A DNA stretch of 64,000 nt. Origin: Paenibacillus sp. FSL H7-0357 (GTDB taxonomy: Bacteria > Bacillota > Bacilli > Paenibacillales > Paenibacillaceae). Location: the NCBI RefSeq assembly GCF_000758525.1, contig NZ_CP009241.1:1984001-2048000 (forward strand), given 5' to 3'. How positions within the stretch are numbered: the first letter of the stretch is position 1; each line of letters starts with the position of its first letter. Position numbers and translations under genes: made by a program. The notes under the pieces were generated by a model that saw only the letters and a program-made list of their open reading frames with translations, had not been told where the DNA came from and did not search any database. Positions 56,748-64,000 of this stretch are shown here, in pieces.

Positions 56748-57104
56748 ATGTATCTGGAATTAAAGGATAAGAGCGGTAAAGTGTATCGTTCTTTTATGAA
56801 TGACCGTCAGAAGCCTGTAATTGTAATCAATGACACAGAATATGAAGTGTTCGAATTAATCCAGTCTCAGGACAACTCAGATGCTCTTTCGGCTGCGCAA
56901 ATTGCTGAGCTTGATGCTGATCCTGAAATTGCAGAAATGATCCGAGAGTCCAAACGGGATATTATGCATGGTTCAATAATTTCTTCTAAGCAAATCGGTC
57001 AGGAAAGTTGTTTCCGTCAAAAACTTATAAAGACACTTACTATATTCGTATTGATCGTTATATCGTTTCCTATGAGCCATCTGAGGATGGCTCTACATAC
57101 ATAA
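56748..57104 (+). CDS. Probable type II antitoxin, C-terminal tail altered
   Basis: The protein begins MYLELKDKSGKVYRSFMND and continues with a leucine/alanine/aspartate-rich helix ending near RESKRDIMHGSIISSKQI (residue about 80). The length and the polar C-terminal helix with HGSIIS fit YefM/RelB-like antitoxins. From about residue 82 the frame runs through what should be toxin sequence in another frame and gives an unnatural hydrophobic tail to 57104. The gene was probably fused to this tail when the toxin gene was cut. The start at 56748 follows AAAGGAG. Confidence 0.55.
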   Translation: MYLELKDKSGKVYRSFMNDRQKPVIVINDTEYEVFELIQSQDNSDALSAAQIAELDADPEIAEMIRESKRDIMHGSIISSKQIGQESCFRQKLIKTLTIFVLIVISFPMSHLRMALHT

Positions 57105-57145
57105 TTACTGCCTTTAAGCATGGAAGAGAGAATAGGAACCATTGA
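57008..57145 (+). pseudogene. RelE/ParE-type toxin remnant
   Basis: In a frame shifted from the antitoxin ORF, 45 codons from TTG at 57008 read TYKDTYYIRIDRYIVSYEPS and end ITAFKHGRENRNH before a stop. This fits the last half of a RelE/ParE-family mRNA-cleaving or gyrase-targeting toxin (the YRIRIGDYRVIYE-like core and the final His/Arg). The first half is missing, so it should be inactive. Confidence 0.65.
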
Positions 57146-57245
57146 CACCAACAGCAATACTTCAAATGTAGTGCTATTTTACTATGGGCGCGAAAGGTTG
57201 CTTTCTTTGAAAATATTTTAGTATTGTGAATTCATTTGTAGAATT

Positions 57246-57434
57246 TATAAGCTATATAAAATGAACTAAATAAGTACAAAAAAGGGCAAAAGTAGCGGAG
57301 GGGAAATTTGGAACTGTAGGAGCGATAGCGACCGCCTTTGTCACCGGATTTTCACCGCATATAGCGGGTACAATCAAGAAATTCTTACGACAACAACGGC
57401 CGGAAGTCCAAATATTCACCGTAGTTACGTCCTC
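57246..57434 (-). repeat. Dispersed intergenic repeat, copy 2 (inverted)
   Basis: This 189-bp stretch matches copy 1 at 36131-36355 on the opposite strand and lacks its 40-base internal insert. A 62-codon ORF on the minus strand (57252-57440) lies within the repeat and has no ribosome site, so I do not call a gene. Bases 57146-57245 and 57435-57550 are AT-rich; the latter probably holds the acetyltransferase promoter. Confidence 0.75.
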
Positions 57435-57550
57435 AAACAAATGGGTAAATATTACATTAAATCTATATATTAGAGAAATATTTGGAGTGGGTTAATTTGG
57501 GCATTTGTATAACATAGAAGTGTTATTTTAATATAGAGGTGATTTTTACA

Positions 57551-58105
57551 ATGGCTAGGACTAATCAGTTAACCATACATACGCTCACTCAAGGCGATAG
57601 ACGACTTGTATCTCAGCTTTTTAAATCTTCAATTTCAGATGCCTTCGAAAAGGAGGGACTGGGGCATTTGCAGGAGGACATTCAACATGAAGTTGACAAT
57701 AAAAAACAAATGGTTGATGCCTTTCTGAACCCGGCGAATACGGATATATACTTCCTTGTTGCCAAAATAGATGGGACGGTTGTCGGCACGATTTCATTTG
57801 CACCCTGCGACGAGGATATTCGCTCATGCACCGGAAATCAACTTGATGATGTGGGAGAGCTAGGAAGCTTATACGTTTTGCCAAGCTATCAGGGTCTCGG
57901 TGTAGGCTCGACGTTGATTAAGGAACTGATGGCATATCTAAGAAAGCAAGGGATTGAGCAGTTTTGCCTGGACAGTGGCTACCAACGTGCGCAGGCAAAA
58001 TGGCTGCAGAAATTTGGCAAGCCGTATAAGGTGGTTAAGGATTATTGGGGACCGGATTCGGTTCACATGGTTTGGTTATGCAAAGTCAGCGATTATACAA
58101 TATAG
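57551..58105 (+). CDS. GNAT family N-acetyltransferase
   Basis: The 184-residue protein has the GNAT acetyl-CoA motif A at about residues 107-126 (ELGSLYVLPSYQGLGVGSTL, with the QGLGVG phosphate loop) and a motif B-like helix ending in DSGYQRAQAKWLQKFG. It moves an acetyl group from acetyl-CoA to an amine on an unknown acceptor. I prefer the ATG at 57551 (GAGGTGAT nine bases upstream) to the one at 57539, which lies within the ribosome site. It stands alone between the repeat and the alaS leader. Confidence 0.88.
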   Translation: MARTNQLTIHTLTQGDRRLVSQLFKSSISDAFEKEGLGHLQEDIQHEVDNKKQMVDAFLNPANTDIYFLVAKIDGTVVGTISFAPCDEDIRSCTGNQLDDVGELGSLYVLPSYQGLGVGSTLIKELMAYLRKQGIEQFCLDSGYQRAQAKWLQKFGKPYKVVKDYWGPDSVHMVWLCKVSDYTI

Positions 58106-58141
58106 ACTGGGAAGTTTCCATCAGCCGTTTGCCCTCCGAGA

Positions 58142-58170
58142 TTGACAGATTTAGGGGCGCTGGCTATACT
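58142..58170 (+). promoter_or_regulatory. Promoter of the alaS T-box transcript
   Basis: TTGACA at 58142-58147 and TATACT at 58165-58170 are separated by 17 bp, a near-consensus SigA promoter. Transcription should start around 58177. Confidence 0.8.
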
Positions 58171-58176
58171 TGAAAT

Positions 58177-58463
58177 GTCAAAATGCAAATCGGATAAAAC
58201 GTTGATGAAATGAAGTACGCCGGAGCATGGCTCCCTCAGAGAACGGATTCCGTTACGATTACAATCGTAATGGCTGCGAGAATCCGGAAGACAGACCGGC
58301 GGAAAGCTGATTTCGGAGTGCGGGGACAATCCCGCCGGGGGGCGCCCGTTAACAGCCGCGACAAGGCGATCGCCAGCAGTTGTCCCATGCATATGGGCAG
58401 GGCGATAACCAGGGTGGTACCGCGATAATAATCGTCCCTGAATTCATTCAGGGGCGTTTTTGT
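58177..58463 (+). promoter_or_regulatory. T-box riboswitch of alaS
   Basis: The leader carries the T-box core AGGGTGGTACCGCG at 58411-58424, directly followed by a terminator (CGTCCCTGAATT with its complement, then TTTTT, 58433-58463). Upstream is a long stem I region. A GCT triplet at 58273-58275, just before GCGAGAA, is the probable alanine specifier. Uncharged tRNA-Ala would pair with both sites, favour the antiterminator and switch on alaS. The specifier position was judged by eye. Confidence 0.92.
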
Positions 58464-58509
58464 GCATTCCGGCAGAAGTGCCGAATTAATGATAAGACGG
58501 GAGCTGTAC

Positions 58510-61146
58510 ATGATGAAAGCAAGTGAAATCCGTTCCAAATGGCTGCAGTTTTTTGAGAGTAAAGGCCACAAAATCGAGCCCAGCGCATCGCTGGTGCCCC
58601 ATAATGACCCTTCGTTACTGTGGATTAACGCCGGTATGGCGCCGCTGAAGGCTTACTTCGATGGCCGGGAGATTCCTGAGAATCCCCGCCTGGCCAACTC
58701 GCAGAAATGTATCCGCACCAATGATATTGAGAATGTGGGCAAGACGCGCCGCCACCACACGTTCTTTGAAATGCTGGGGAACTTCTCCATCGGCGACTAC
58801 TTTAAAGAAGAAGCGATCACCTGGGCTTGGGAGTTCCTGACCGGCAAGGAATGGATCGGCTTTGATCCGGAGCGCATTTCCGTGACGGTGTACGCCGAGG
58901 ATGAAGAAGCCTTCAAGCTGTGGAATGAAAAGGTAGGACTGCCTGCAGAACGCATCATTAAGCTGGGAGATGAGAACTTCTGGGATATCGGCGAAGGCCC
59001 ATGTGGACCTTGCTCAGAGATCTTCTACGACCGCGGTGAAGCTTACGGCAACGACATGAGTGATCCGGAAATGTATCCGGGCGGGGAAAATGAGCGTTGG
59101 CTCGAAGTGTGGAACCTGGTGTTCTCACAGTTCAACCATAACAAGGACGGCAGCTATACACCGCTTCCGAATAAGAATATCGATACCGGAGCGGGTCTGG
59201 AGCGTCTGGCTTCCATCCTGCAGGATGTCGATTCCAACTTCGACACGGATCTGTTCCAGCCGGTAATCCAGAAGACGGCGAAGCTGGCCAAAGTTACCTA
59301 TAAAGACAACTTGGAGCAGGATATCGCACTTAAGGTGATTGCTGACCATATCCGTACCGTTACTTTTGCAGTAGGCGACGGAGTGCTTCCTTCCAATGAA
59401 GGACGCGGTTATATTATCCGCCGTTTGCTCCGCCGTGCGGTCCGTTACGGCAAGACGCTGGGTCTGGATCGTCCGTTCCTGTATGAGCTGACGGAAACCG
59501 TCGGTGAGGTTATGGGTGTGTACTATCCATCCATTGTAGACAACCGGGAGTATATCGCTAAAATCATCCGTACGGAAGAGGAGCGTTTCCACGAAACCTT
59601 GTCCGACGGTCTGGCCATTCTTGGCGAGCTTACCGCCAAAGCAAAGACGGAAGGCCTTGCTGCCATCGCTGGAGCAGATGCCTTCAAACTTTATGATACG
59701 TACGGCTTCCCGTTTGACCTTACGGAAGATTTTGCTTCCGAGCAAGGACTTACTGTTGACCGTGAAGGCTTTGATGCCGCGATGCAGGAACAGCGTGACC
59801 GGGCCAGAGCTGCCCGCCAGGATGGAGCCAGCATGAAGATTCAGGGCGGCGCGCTTGCTGAGCTGACGGTTAAAAGTGAATTTGTTGGTTATAATGACTC
59901 CGTAACAGAGTCAAAAATACTTGCTATTGTTGTCGGCGGTGAACTTGTCGATACAGCCGGTGAAGGTACCGAGTGCCAGGTGATTTTGGAATCAACACCG
60001 TTCTACGCCGAAAGCGGCGGACAGGTCAGTGACACCGGCCTGCTTACCGGAGGCTCTGTCACTGCCAAGGTAACCGGATTGTTCAAAGCACCGCATGGCC
60101 AGCATGTTCATCTGGTTACTGTTGAAGCCGGGGAGCTGAAGGTAGGCGAGAGTATCCGCGCGGAAGTAAACCGCGAGCAGCGCGAGGATATCGTGAAGAA
60201 CCATACGGCAACCCACTTGCTGCATAAAGCGCTCAAGGAAGTATTGGGCGGCCATGTGAACCAAGCCGGGTCTTTAGTAGAAGGCGCACGTTTGCGTTTT
60301 GACTTCTCGCATTTCGGCGCAATTACGCCGGAGGAGCTGAGTGATATTGAGCATCGCGTAAATGCTCAAATCTGGCGCGGCCTGGATGTCGTGATCGAGA
60401 GCAAGCCAATTGAAGAAGCAAAAGCAATGGGGGCAATGGCCCTATTCGGTGAGAAGTACGGCAATGTGGTACGTGTCGTTCAGGTGGGTGACTACAGTCT
60501 TGAACTGTGCGGCGGCTGCCATGTGTCCAACACCTCGCAAATTGGAATCTTCAAGCTGGTCAGCGAGAGCGGCATCGGCTCCGGCGTACGCCGGATTGAA
60601 GCTGTTACCGGCCGTTATGCTTATGAGTTCACGGAGAGCCAGCTTGATCTGCTGAAGCAGTCAGCAGGCTTGCTGAAATCCTCCCTGAATGATGTGCCGA
60701 AGCGGATTGACGCGCTGCATGCCCAGGTTCGTGAGCTTTCCCGCGAGAATGAGTCACTGCAATCCAAGCTGAGCGCTACCTTTGCGGCAGAGCTGACAAG
60801 CAGCGTGAAGACAGTGGGCGGCGGTACACAGCTGCTGGCTGTTGCTGTTCAAGCCGGCAATATGGATGCCCTGCGCTCCACGGCCGATGAATTGAAATCC
60901 AAGCTGCCTGATGCTGTACTTGTGCTGGGTGCAGCGATGGACGATAAGGTCAACTTTGTAGTCGCAGTACCTCAGGAGCTGGTGAAGAAAGGCTTCCATG
61001 CCGGCAAGCTGGTCAAAGAGGTTGCTGCGGTATGCGGCGGCGGCGGCGGTGGACGGCCGGATATGGCCCAAGCCGGCGGTAAAGATGCCTCCAAGCTTGG
61101 CGAAGCACTCGTTAAGGCTGAAGAGCTGGTAGCTGCACTGGCGTAA
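58510..61146 (+). CDS. alaS: Alanyl-tRNA synthetase
   Basis: The 878-residue enzyme charges tRNA-Ala. The N-terminal catalytic domain has [17 protein letters not shown] (motif 1-2 region, about 80-96). The editing domain has [11 protein letters not shown] (two metal-binding histidines, about 565-575) and the CGGCH cysteine motif (about 667). The C-terminal part has coiled coil and a DHHA1-like tRNA-binding domain with a glycine-rich [15 protein letters not shown]. Length is normal. The ATG at 58510 follows GGGAG by six bases; ATG 58513 is an equal alternative. It is controlled by the T-box just upstream. Confidence 0.98.
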   Translation: MMKASEIRSKWLQFFESKGHKIEPSASLVPHNDPSLLWINAGMAPLKAYFDGREIPENPRLANSQKCIRTNDIENVGKTRRHHTFFEMLGNFSIGDYFKEEAITWAWEFLTGKEWIGFDPERISVTVYAEDEEAFKLWNEKVGLPAERIIKLGDENFWDIGEGPCGPCSEIFYDRGEAYGNDMSDPEMYPGGENERWLEVWNLVFSQFNHNKDGSYTPLPNKNIDTGAGLERLASILQDVDSNFDTDLFQPVIQKTAKLAKVTYKDNLEQDIALKVIADHIRTVTFAVGDGVLPSNEGRGYIIRRLLRRAVRYGKTLGLDRPFLYELTETVGEVMGVYYPSIVDNREYIAKIIRTEEERFHETLSDGLAILGELTAKAKTEGLAAIAGADAFKLYDTYGFPFDLTEDFASEQGLTVDREGFDAAMQEQRDRARAARQDGASMKIQGGALAELTVKSEFVGYNDSVTESKILAIVVGGELVDTAGEGTECQVILESTPFYAESGGQVSDTGLLTGGSVTAKVTGLFKAPHGQHVHLVTVEAGELKVGESIRAEVNREQREDIVKNHTATHLLHKALKEVLGGHVNQAGSLVEGARLRFDFSHFGAITPEELSDIEHRVNAQIWRGLDVVIESKPIEEAKAMGAMALFGEKYGNVVRVVQVGDYSLELCGGCHVSNTSQIGIFKLVSESGIGSGVRRIEAVTGRYAYEFTESQLDLLKQSAGLLKSSLNDVPKRIDALHAQVRELSRENESLQSKLSATFAAELTSSVKTVGGGTQLLAVAVQAGNMDALRSTADELKSKLPDAVLVLGAAMDDKVNFVVAVPQELVKKGFHAGKLVKEVAAVCGGGGGGRPDMAQAGGKDASKLGEALVKAEELVAALA

Positions 61147-61192
61147 ACATCAGGCTACAGGGGTTCCCAAGGTAGCTGTCAACTAACATTAA

Positions 61193-61222
61193 GGCAGATC
61201 AGCCCTAGGCTGATACGCTGCC
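61193..61222 (+). other. Stable hairpin downstream of alaS
   Basis: GGCAG-ATCAGCC pairs with GGCTGAT-ACG-CTGCC around a three-base loop, with a three-base bulge. It is not followed by T residues, so it is not an ordinary terminator. It lies in a 393-bp gap that also contains the terminator at 61254 and the ireB promoter. Confidence 0.4.
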
Positions 61223-61253
61223 TGCGAACAAGGTAAAAGCATGTGAGACAGAG

Positions 61254-61296
61254 AAGCAGCGGTACTGAGTGCTCCATATCAGTGCCGCTGCTTTAT
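61254..61296 (+). terminator. Terminator after alaS
   Basis: AAGCAGCGGTACTGA pairs with TCAGTGCCGCTGCTT, with one or two mismatches. The T tail is short (TTTATT). Confidence 0.72.
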
Positions 61297-61449
61297 TCAA
61301 AAAAATAAAAAGTTTTGAATTTTTGCGAATATTCGCCTTTCATGGTATTCTGCAATAGCTTAAAAGCCAAAAAAATCTATATTAATGTAGATAAAATGCC
61401 AAAAAAAGCGTTATTATTGTGGCAGGATTTCCTCGTTGGGGCATGAATA

Positions 61450-61458
61450 TGTTATGAT
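61450..61458 (+). promoter_or_regulatory. Extended -10 promoter of ireB
   Basis: TGT-TATGAT is an extended -10 element. No good -35 box lies 17 bp upstream, which is common for extended -10 promoters. The ireB start is 82 bp downstream. Confidence 0.5.
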
Positions 61459-61539
61459 GAAGGCAGCAAGTAAGCTGTACAGCAGCAACTTTGCGAAGCT
61501 GCCCTTTTAGGGTGATTTTGCAGAAGGAAGGTGTCACAA

Positions 61540-61815
61540 ATGGACTCCATGGACAAAACGGTTAAATTCAATGTGAAGGGCGATGAAAAGGAAGCTTCTC
61601 CTCAGGAAATCTTGCTCGCCGTATACGACGCGCTCGTGGAGAAAGAATATCATCCGATCAATCAGATCGTTGGATATCTTCTTTCCGGAGATCCGGCTTA
61701 CATTCCGCGCCATAACAATGCGAGAAGTTTGGTCCGGAGGAAAGAACGTGATGAGCTGATTGAGGAACTGGTCCGTTTCTACCTTGCCAATCATCGGGTG
61801 GATCAGCCGAAATGA
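61540..61815 (+). CDS. ireB: IreB family regulatory phosphoprotein
   Basis: The 91-residue protein is an IreB/DUF965 member. Conserved stretches are [38 protein letters not shown] and [20 protein letters not shown]. In Enterococcus IreB is phosphorylated by the Ser/Thr kinase IreK and tunes cell-envelope stress responses. The conserved order alaS-ireB-ruvX-mltG supports the call. I prefer the ATG at 61540 (AGGAAGG 61525 onward) to the GTG at 61531, which is part of the ribosome site. It overlaps ruvX by four bases. Confidence 0.95.
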   Translation: MDSMDKTVKFNVKGDEKEASPQEILLAVYDALVEKEYHPINQIVGYLLSGDPAYIPRHNNARSLVRRKERDELIEELVRFYLANHRVDQPK

Positions 61816-62228
61816 AGAAGCTGGGTCTGGATTACGGCGACCGTAGAATCGGAGTCGCCACAAGCGATATTTTCGGATGGACAGCCCAGGCTCTAGAGAC
61901 GATTGAGCGCCGCGGAAACGGGAATGAGTTCGAACGGATCCGCGAACTGGTGAAAGAGCACGAAATTGGAGAAATTGTGGTTGGGCTTCCGAAAAATATG
62001 AATGGCTCAGTTGGACCGCGTGGTGAAATCTGTATAGAATTCGCCGGCCAGCTGCGGGAACAACTCGAATTACCCGTACACCTTTGGGATGAGCGTCTGA
62101 CGACAGTATCCGCTGAGCGGGTGCTGATTGAAGGAGACGTCAGCCGGAAGAAACGCAAAGGGATTGTGGACAAAATGGCCGCAGCCTTGATTTTGCAAAA
62201 TTTTTTGGATGCTAACAGTAAAAGGTGA
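61812..62228 (+). CDS. ruvX: RuvX/YqgF family nuclease-fold protein
   Basis: The 138-residue protein has the RNase H-like fold: [18 protein letters not shown] with the first catalytic Asp, [27 protein letters not shown] and a C-terminal [13 protein letters not shown]. It is called a Holliday junction resolvase and in other bacteria takes part in 16S rRNA 5-prime processing. It is coupled to ireB through an ATGA overlap. Confidence 0.96.
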   Translation: MKKLGLDYGDRRIGVATSDIFGWTAQALETIERRGNGNEFERIRELVKEHEIGEIVVGLPKNMNGSVGPRGEICIEFAGQLREQLELPVHLWDERLTTVSAERVLIEGDVSRKKRKGIVDKMAAALILQNFLDANSKR

Positions 62229-62241
62229 GGGGTGCGCGGAT

Positions 62242-62550
62242 ATGACAAACGAGCAGATCGGCCAAGAAGAAGAACCGGAAATTATCTATATTCCCGATGA
62301 GGAAGGTAATGAAGAGGAATTTGAGGTCATCATGAAGTTTGAAGTCGACGGTTCGGATGCAAAGTATATGATGGTGGTTCCACTCGATTCCGAGGATGAA
62401 GAGAGCGATGAGGTGTATGCGTTCCGTTACGAGGAAGATGGTGACGACCTGCAGCTCTTCATGATCGAGAATGACGAAGAATGGGCCATTGTTGAAGAGA
62501 CTTTCAATACTTTGGTAGACGAATTGGACGGAGGAGCCGAGAATGACTGA
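62242..62550 (+). CDS. DUF1292 family acidic protein (YrzB-like)
   Basis: The 102-residue, strongly acidic protein has the DUF1292 core (EFEVIMKFEVDGSDAKYMMV and the closing DEEWAIVEETFNTLVDE). The family is common in Firmicutes at this locus; its biochemical role is unknown to me. I chose the ATG at 62242, preceded by GAGGGG, over an in-frame ATG at 62209 inside ruvX. It overlaps the next gene by eight bases. Confidence 0.9.
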   Translation: MTNEQIGQEEEPEIIYIPDEEGNEEEFEVIMKFEVDGSDAKYMMVVPLDSEDEESDEVYAFRYEEDGDDLQLFMIENDEEWAIVEETFNTLVDELDGGAEND

Positions 62551-62851
62551 TTTTTCCGCCGAACAAGCGGTATGGACATCTAAGCTCAAAGAAGTATACG
62601 GAGAAACAGTGGAACTGGAAGACGAGCAGGGTAAATCTTCCGTTTACGATATTATTGCCGAGTTTGAAGTCGGTGACCGCGCATATGCGGTGCTGACCGG
62701 TTCCGGAAAAGACGCGGAGCAGGAGATTCTGCGGATTGTAGTTTCGCCTGACGGTCTTCCGGAGCTGGAGAGCATCGTTGACGATGAAGAGTGGGAAGAT
62801 ATTTCCGAGCTGTACGATGAGCTGACTTTTCCCGCAGAGGACACGGAATAA
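62543..62851 (+). CDS. Second DUF1292-like acidic protein
   Basis: The 102-residue acidic protein has the same plan as its upstream neighbour: VELEDEQGKSSVYDIIAEFE, then RAYAVLTGSG, and it closes with DDEEWEDISELYDELTF. It looks like a diverged tandem copy or the related YrzB-like second member often found before mltG. Its start overlaps the previous gene, so translation is coupled. Function unknown. Confidence 0.85.
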   Translation: MTDFSAEQAVWTSKLKEVYGETVELEDEQGKSSVYDIIAEFEVGDRAYAVLTGSGKDAEQEILRIVVSPDGLPELESIVDDEEWEDISELYDELTFPAEDTE

Positions 62852-62888
62852 GCATCTTTATCTGTATGCAACATTATGTTGAGCATGA

Positions 62889-62916
62889 AGAGGGCGGAAT
62901 TTTCCGCGCTCTTTTT
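62889..62916 (+). terminator. Terminator after the DUF1292 pair
   Basis: AGAGGGCGGAA pairs with TTCCGCGCTCT (one mismatch) and is followed by five T residues. Confidence 0.88.
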
Positions 62917-62967
62917 GCTTGATATACGACCATAAAAGGTTGATGCAGCGTTCTCATGAAATTTATG

Positions 62968-62996
62968 TTGAATTTAAGACAATACAATTTTATACT
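62968..62996 (+). promoter_or_regulatory. Promoter of mltG
   Basis: TTGAAT at 62968-62973 and TATACT at 62991-62996 are 17 bp apart, a good SigA match; the mltG start is 27 bp downstream. Confidence 0.72.
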
Positions 62997-63023
62997 TTAT
63001 AGTCGGAAAGTGAGGAGTCACAT

Positions 63024-64000
63024 TTGAAAGCCGCAATCCGCGCTGTGCTCATTATTATCCTTTTGCTGGCATTGGCAGGAGGGGGAGGAGCATGGTATAT
63101 CTGGAATGGCATGCAGCCGGTAGAGCCTGCAGGGCCAGCCGTCACGTTTACGATAGAGAAGGGCATGGGGAGTGCGGAAATCGCCAGCCTGCTCGAAGAT
63201 AACGGCATTATACGTAACGGAATGTTCTTTAGGGGATATCTGAAATGGGTCAAAGAAGGGTCAAGCTTCAAGGCAGGCACCTATACGGCAAGTCCAGGGG
63301 ACACCTATGATGAGCTGATTGCCCGGCTGAATGCCGGGGATGTGGTGAAGGAAGATACGGTGGTGTTCACCATTCCCGAAGGATTCACGGCGAAGCAGAT
63401 AGCTGAGAAGCTTGCAGAGGCTTGGAACCAGCCGGCTGATGTGTTTCTGAAAATGATGAACTCGGGGGCGGGGCTGACTGCGGTAAATACGCTGAAGATT
63501 CCCGAGGACGCTAGTTTACGGCACCGGCTTGAGGGCTATTTGTTCCCGGAAACGTATGAGCTGGCCAAGGACAGTACACCGCAAGAGGTTGTTGAAGCCA
63601 TGCTGGAGCAGTTGACGAAGAAGCTGGACAGTATTCCGGACTGGCAGGCGCAGCTTGCGGAGCGCGGATTGTCGCTGCATGAACTGCTGACCGTAGCTTC
63701 TCTCGTGGAGCGGGAGGTAGTTGTGGACGAAGAACGTCCGCTTGTAGCCGGTGTTATTTATAACAGGCTGAAAAAAGGCCAGAACCTGGAGATCGACGCA
63801 ACTGTCCAGTATCTGCTGGACAAGCAGAAGGAAAGACTGCTGAATAAGGACCTGAAGGTCGAAAGCCCGTACAATACGTACCGGAACCCGGGTCTTCCAC
63901 CTGGCCCTATCGGAAGTCCAGGCCTTGCATCGATTCAGGCTGCGCTTGCGCCGAAAGCCTCAGAGTACTATTTCTATGTGACCAAAAAAGACGGCACGCA
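63024..64000 (+). CDS. mltG: Endolytic murein transglycosylase MltG, partial
   Basis: About 325 residues are visible and the frame is open at the window edge. The protein starts at TTG (GTGAGGAG six bases upstream) with an N-terminal membrane anchor (AVLIIILLLALAGGGGAWYI). A LysM-like region follows, then the YceG/MltG catalytic domain with the probable catalytic Glu in ASLVEREV and conserved PYNTYRNPGLPPGPIGSPG. It cuts nascent peptidoglycan glycan strands at the membrane and sets strand length. Typical proteins are about 340-380 residues, so only a short tail is missing. Confidence 0.94.
   Translation, partial: MKAAIRAVLIIILLLALAGGGGAWYIWNGMQPVEPAGPAVTFTIEKGMGSAEIASLLEDNGIIRNGMFFRGYLKWVKEGSSFKAGTYTASPGDTYDELIARLNAGDVVKEDTVVFTIPEGFTAKQIAEKLAEAWNQPADVFLKMMNSGAGLTAVNTLKIPEDASLRHRLEGYLFPETYELAKDSTPQEVVEAMLEQLTKKLDSIPDWQAQLAERGLSLHELLTVASLVEREVVVDEERPLVAGVIYNRLKKGQNLEIDATVQYLLDKQKERLLNKDLKVESPYNTYRNPGLPPGPIGSPGLASIQAALAPKASEYYFYVTKKDGT

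Noticed and set aside
1..64000. CRISPR array, prophage or transposase genes
   Set aside because: I saw no regularly spaced repeats, phage structural or integrase genes, or transposase ORFs; only small repeats and relics were found.

Overview
The window looks like chromosome of a Paenibacillus-type endospore-forming Firmicute. I infer this from the T-box leader ahead of alaS, the alaS-ireB-ruvX-DUF1292-mltG housekeeping string, several proteins with S-layer homology (SLH) domains, many AraC/LacI/GntR sugar regulators with glycosidases, strong AGGAGG-type ribosome binding sites and roughly 50% GC. No species claim is made.

Layout. 1-3.1 kb: two small proteins, a soluble FIST/chemoreceptor gene pair and a 59-residue orphan. 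3.3-6.8 kb: a GntR/UTRA regulator and phosphoketolase. 6.9-11.6 kb: a sucrose PTS operon (LacI-type repressor, sucrose-6-phosphate hydrolase, EIIBCA) with two identical operators 63 bp apart. 11.7-19.0 kb: a seven-gene operon with a complete dipeptide-type ABC importer, a class V aminotransferase and an amidohydrolase; its substrate is unknown. 19.1-22.3 kb: a MATE exporter behind a possible attenuator, and a membrane PAS-GGDEF diguanylate cyclase. 22.4-37.6 kb: an intracellular glycan island with a GHL6-like hydrolase, three AraC regulators, an SGNH esterase, a protein of two RhaM-like halves, a 1392-residue GH2 enzyme, a GH94-like phosphorylase and a GH88 unsaturated glucuronyl hydrolase. 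It has no transporter of its own in the window. 37.8-42.6 kb: a secreted GH10 xylanase whose C-terminal SLH anchor has been lost by deletion and frameshift, and a secreted SLH-GH18 enzyme. 42.7-56.2 kb: a LacI regulator with three matching palindromic operators, a cytosolic alpha/alpha-barrel-like protein, a sugar ABC importer (binding protein plus two permeases, no ATPase) and a 2137-residue SLH-anchored modular enzyme. 56.2-57.5 kb: a scar region with a tRNA-Pro 3-prime remnant, an antitoxin with a truncated toxin, and one copy of a dispersed repeat. 57.5-64 kb: a GNAT acetyltransferase, the T-box, alaS, ireB, ruvX, two DUF1292-type proteins and the start of mltG.

How parts work together. 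In the 42.7-56.2 kb system, an S-layer enzyme would cut a polysaccharide outside, the importer would bring in oligosaccharides and the cytosolic protein would finish them, under one repressor; a nested 101-nt inverted-repeat leader precedes the importer. The phosphoketolase could take pentose phosphates from xylan breakdown. Mobile traces include a 158-bp MITE-like element, an inverted pair of about 200-bp repeats at 36.1 and 57.2 kb, and a relic of a second leaderless AraC promoter at 27.3 kb. I saw no CRISPR array, rRNA, intact tRNA, prophage or transposase gene.
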